Source: Protula sp. h YS-2021 (lineage: Eukaryota > Annelida > Polychaeta > Sabellida > Serpulidae). Taken from it: DNA of 64,000 nucleotides. This document shows positions 46,280 to 64,000 of this stretch, one piece after another. A model generated the notes under the pieces. The model worked only from the letters and a program-made list of their open reading frames with translations, ran no database searches and was not told the DNA's origin. The stretch lies in the NCBI GenBank assembly GCA_949752745.1, contig OX457027.1:74716700-74780699 (forward strand), written 5' to 3'. Every line of letters starts with the position of its first letter. The first letter of the stretch is position 1. Both the position numbers and the translations under genes were made by a program.

Positions 46280-46665
46280 ATTCCCCAAACCACCATCCCT
46301 CTCCCAAACCACCACCCCCTCCCAAACCACCACCCCCCAAACCACCGGCTGGGTTTTGTGTCATTTCGAAAAAGCATAAGCAGACCGAACTGTAGGAGGT
46401 TAAAATGCCTCCACCCTTTACCCCCTTCCCCTCCTCCTCAACCCCATGTCCCCGCCCCCTCCTCAACCCCATACCCCCGTCCCCTCCCCAACCCCATACC
46501 CCCGGGCCCTCCTCAACCTCATACCCCCGCCCCCTCCTCAACCCCATACCCCCGTCCCCTCCTCAACCCCATACCCCCGCCCCTCAACCCCATACCCCCG
46601 TCCCCTCCTCAACCCTATACCCCCGCCCCCTCCTCAACCCCATACCGCCGTCCCCTCCTCAACTC
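46280..46665. repeat. C-rich minisatellite, about 25-bp unit
   Basis: From 46430 about nine copies of a unit with TCCTCAACCCCATACCCCCG; upstream, 46285-46345, a related CCAAACCACCACCCCC tract. Strong strand asymmetry with repeated C runs could form i-motif/G-quadruplex structures. Apparent proline-rich frames on the plus strand are repeat artefacts. Confidence 0.9.
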
Positions 46666-47099
46666 CGTCCAATCGAAAGGAATAAGATTCCATCCGGACC
46701 CGAAAACATCTTGAAGTAATTCGTGATTGAAAACAGGATCGTGTTATATCTAGGTTTAGAATAAAGTAATCAAAACTCATAAATATCATCTTCAAAAGCT
46801 CTGTTTAAATAAATCATTCTGAAGTGCGTCAAGAAATCTAATGGCGTAGACATTTATGCAGGTGCTTGAAATTTACTTCGTATCAACTTATAAAAATAGT
46901 ACGATAATACAACAGCTGGTAGATATATTGTTTGAAGCGTGTTGTTGTATCGGTACAGAGCTGGTGATTAAACGTTGTGACCCAGAAGTGATTCGAACGC
47001 CGGTAGGTTAGAAAATATTTTCTGACAAATGGCATGCATGGGGAAACCTAACGTTATGGATCCGTACTTACGATTATCGGCTCACGCTTTAATTGCTTT

Positions 47100-47230
<131 letters not shown>

Positions 47231-47447
47231 GAGTTCTCATTTAATGGTTGGGCAGTTTTAATGTTCTTACTTGTTACGGGGACGTAAACCTCAGGGTTTT
47301 TTTCGATTTGCTTCTCTTAACATTTACAGTCTAACCGTCTGGGCTATCCGTAGTGGATACCTTGTCAAAGAAAAACAAGCCATCTATAAGACATGGATTA
47401 ACGGATCAGGACCAGGGGTACTAGGAGATAGTCGGAGGAGCAAAAAA

Positions 47448-63548
<16,101 letters not shown>

Positions 63549-63549
63549 A

Positions 63550-64000
63550 ACTAGAAGCTCATTCCGCTAGCGTAATGTTAAACACTTGACAAAAATTAAA
63601 ACGCAAAAATACTGGCTTCAATGGGTTATTTCTTGAATAATATATTGCAAACAACACAGCTTGAATACGTCTTATAAGCCGAGTAGTGTTTGGTTTCTGT
63701 TGACTTAAGGTTTTATTGACTGATTTAGCATACGCCGCGTTATCTATTTACGCAGTGAGAGCTCGCACAAAACACACTGAGCAACTGTGTGTGATGTGGG
63801 TTAAATGCTACGCATTTACTTGCAAAAAATACACTCTTTTCACATGGCTTTTTAACAAAGAAAACGAAATCAAAGACGAAAATAAAAAGTGACATGCACA
63901 TGTTCAGATCAAGCTCTTCATAAGTCCCAAGTTTCATGGTCGTAGGGCCCATAGTGTCATAGAAGAAGACACAAAAATTCGGAAAAAGTGTCAAGAAGAA
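63550..64000 (+). mobile_element. Repeat R copy 3, cut by the window end
   Basis: Begins ACTAGAAGCTCATTCCGC two bases after the NACHT stop codon and is colinear with the other two copies. The 3' hairpin lies beyond the window. Confidence 0.85.

Noticed and set aside
46193..46714. Long proline-rich open frames
   Set aside because: Produced by the C-rich 25-bp minisatellite; all three plus-strand frames are open.

Overview
The window is animal nuclear DNA: GT-AG introns, long AT-rich intergenic stretches, (TA)n, (GA)n and (CA)n arrays, and dense DNA-transposon debris. The gene families and repeat style suggest a marine lophotrochozoan, most likely a mollusc. That is inference; nothing names a species. 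No CRISPR array, operon, rRNA or convincing functional tRNA was seen.

Two multi-exon genes can be rebuilt with matching splice phases, and both are innate-immunity families. On the minus strand (13372 down to 1791) four exons give a 299-residue protein. It has an early Asp-Ala-Val-Pro-Ala motif (the form of a caspase site that exposes an IAP-binding motif), a RHIM-like amyloid motif on its own phase-1/phase-1 exon, and a C-terminal Death domain. This is the layout of the arthropod adaptor IMD and of the RIPK1 C-terminus. On the plus strand (47448 to 63548) eleven exons give about 842 residues of a STAND NTPase: a TEP1/NPHP3/NWD-type N-terminal region (DUF4062-like), then NACHT with Walker A, Walker B and an Arg sensor, then winged-helix-like segments. 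No TPR, WD40 or other sensor repeats follow. The reading frame stops two bases before a dispersed repeat.

The rest is mobile DNA. 2.7-11.3 kb: Helentron/HINE-like elements (A, B, C, R1) fill the introns of the Death-domain gene. Each has a short 5' motif repeated in inverted form in a 3' terminal hairpin, and most have a tandem-repeat core. 13.9-17.6 kb: a decayed Mutator-like element (M1) with FLYWCH and MULE transposase remains, composite inverted repeats, a 9-bp target duplication and a second element nested inside. 18.8-25.5 kb: tRNA-like debris, another HINE-like element (E) and two diverged 1.8-kb direct copies (D1, D2). 26.8-27.8 kb: a BEL/Pao pol relic. 30-33 kb: a CAACGTT-rich repeat and a Tc1/mariner relic. 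37.4-43.5 kb: a head-to-tail repeat pair, a palindromic foldback element, and two short inverted-repeat elements flanked by perfect or near-perfect 9-bp duplications. One of these shares its terminal 13 bases with M1.

Three exon edges of the NACHT gene (5' edge of exon 6, 3' edges of exons 7 and 9) have been copied in tandem into the adjoining intron, carrying extra splice signals. After exon 7 this has grown into a minisatellite of about 18 units.
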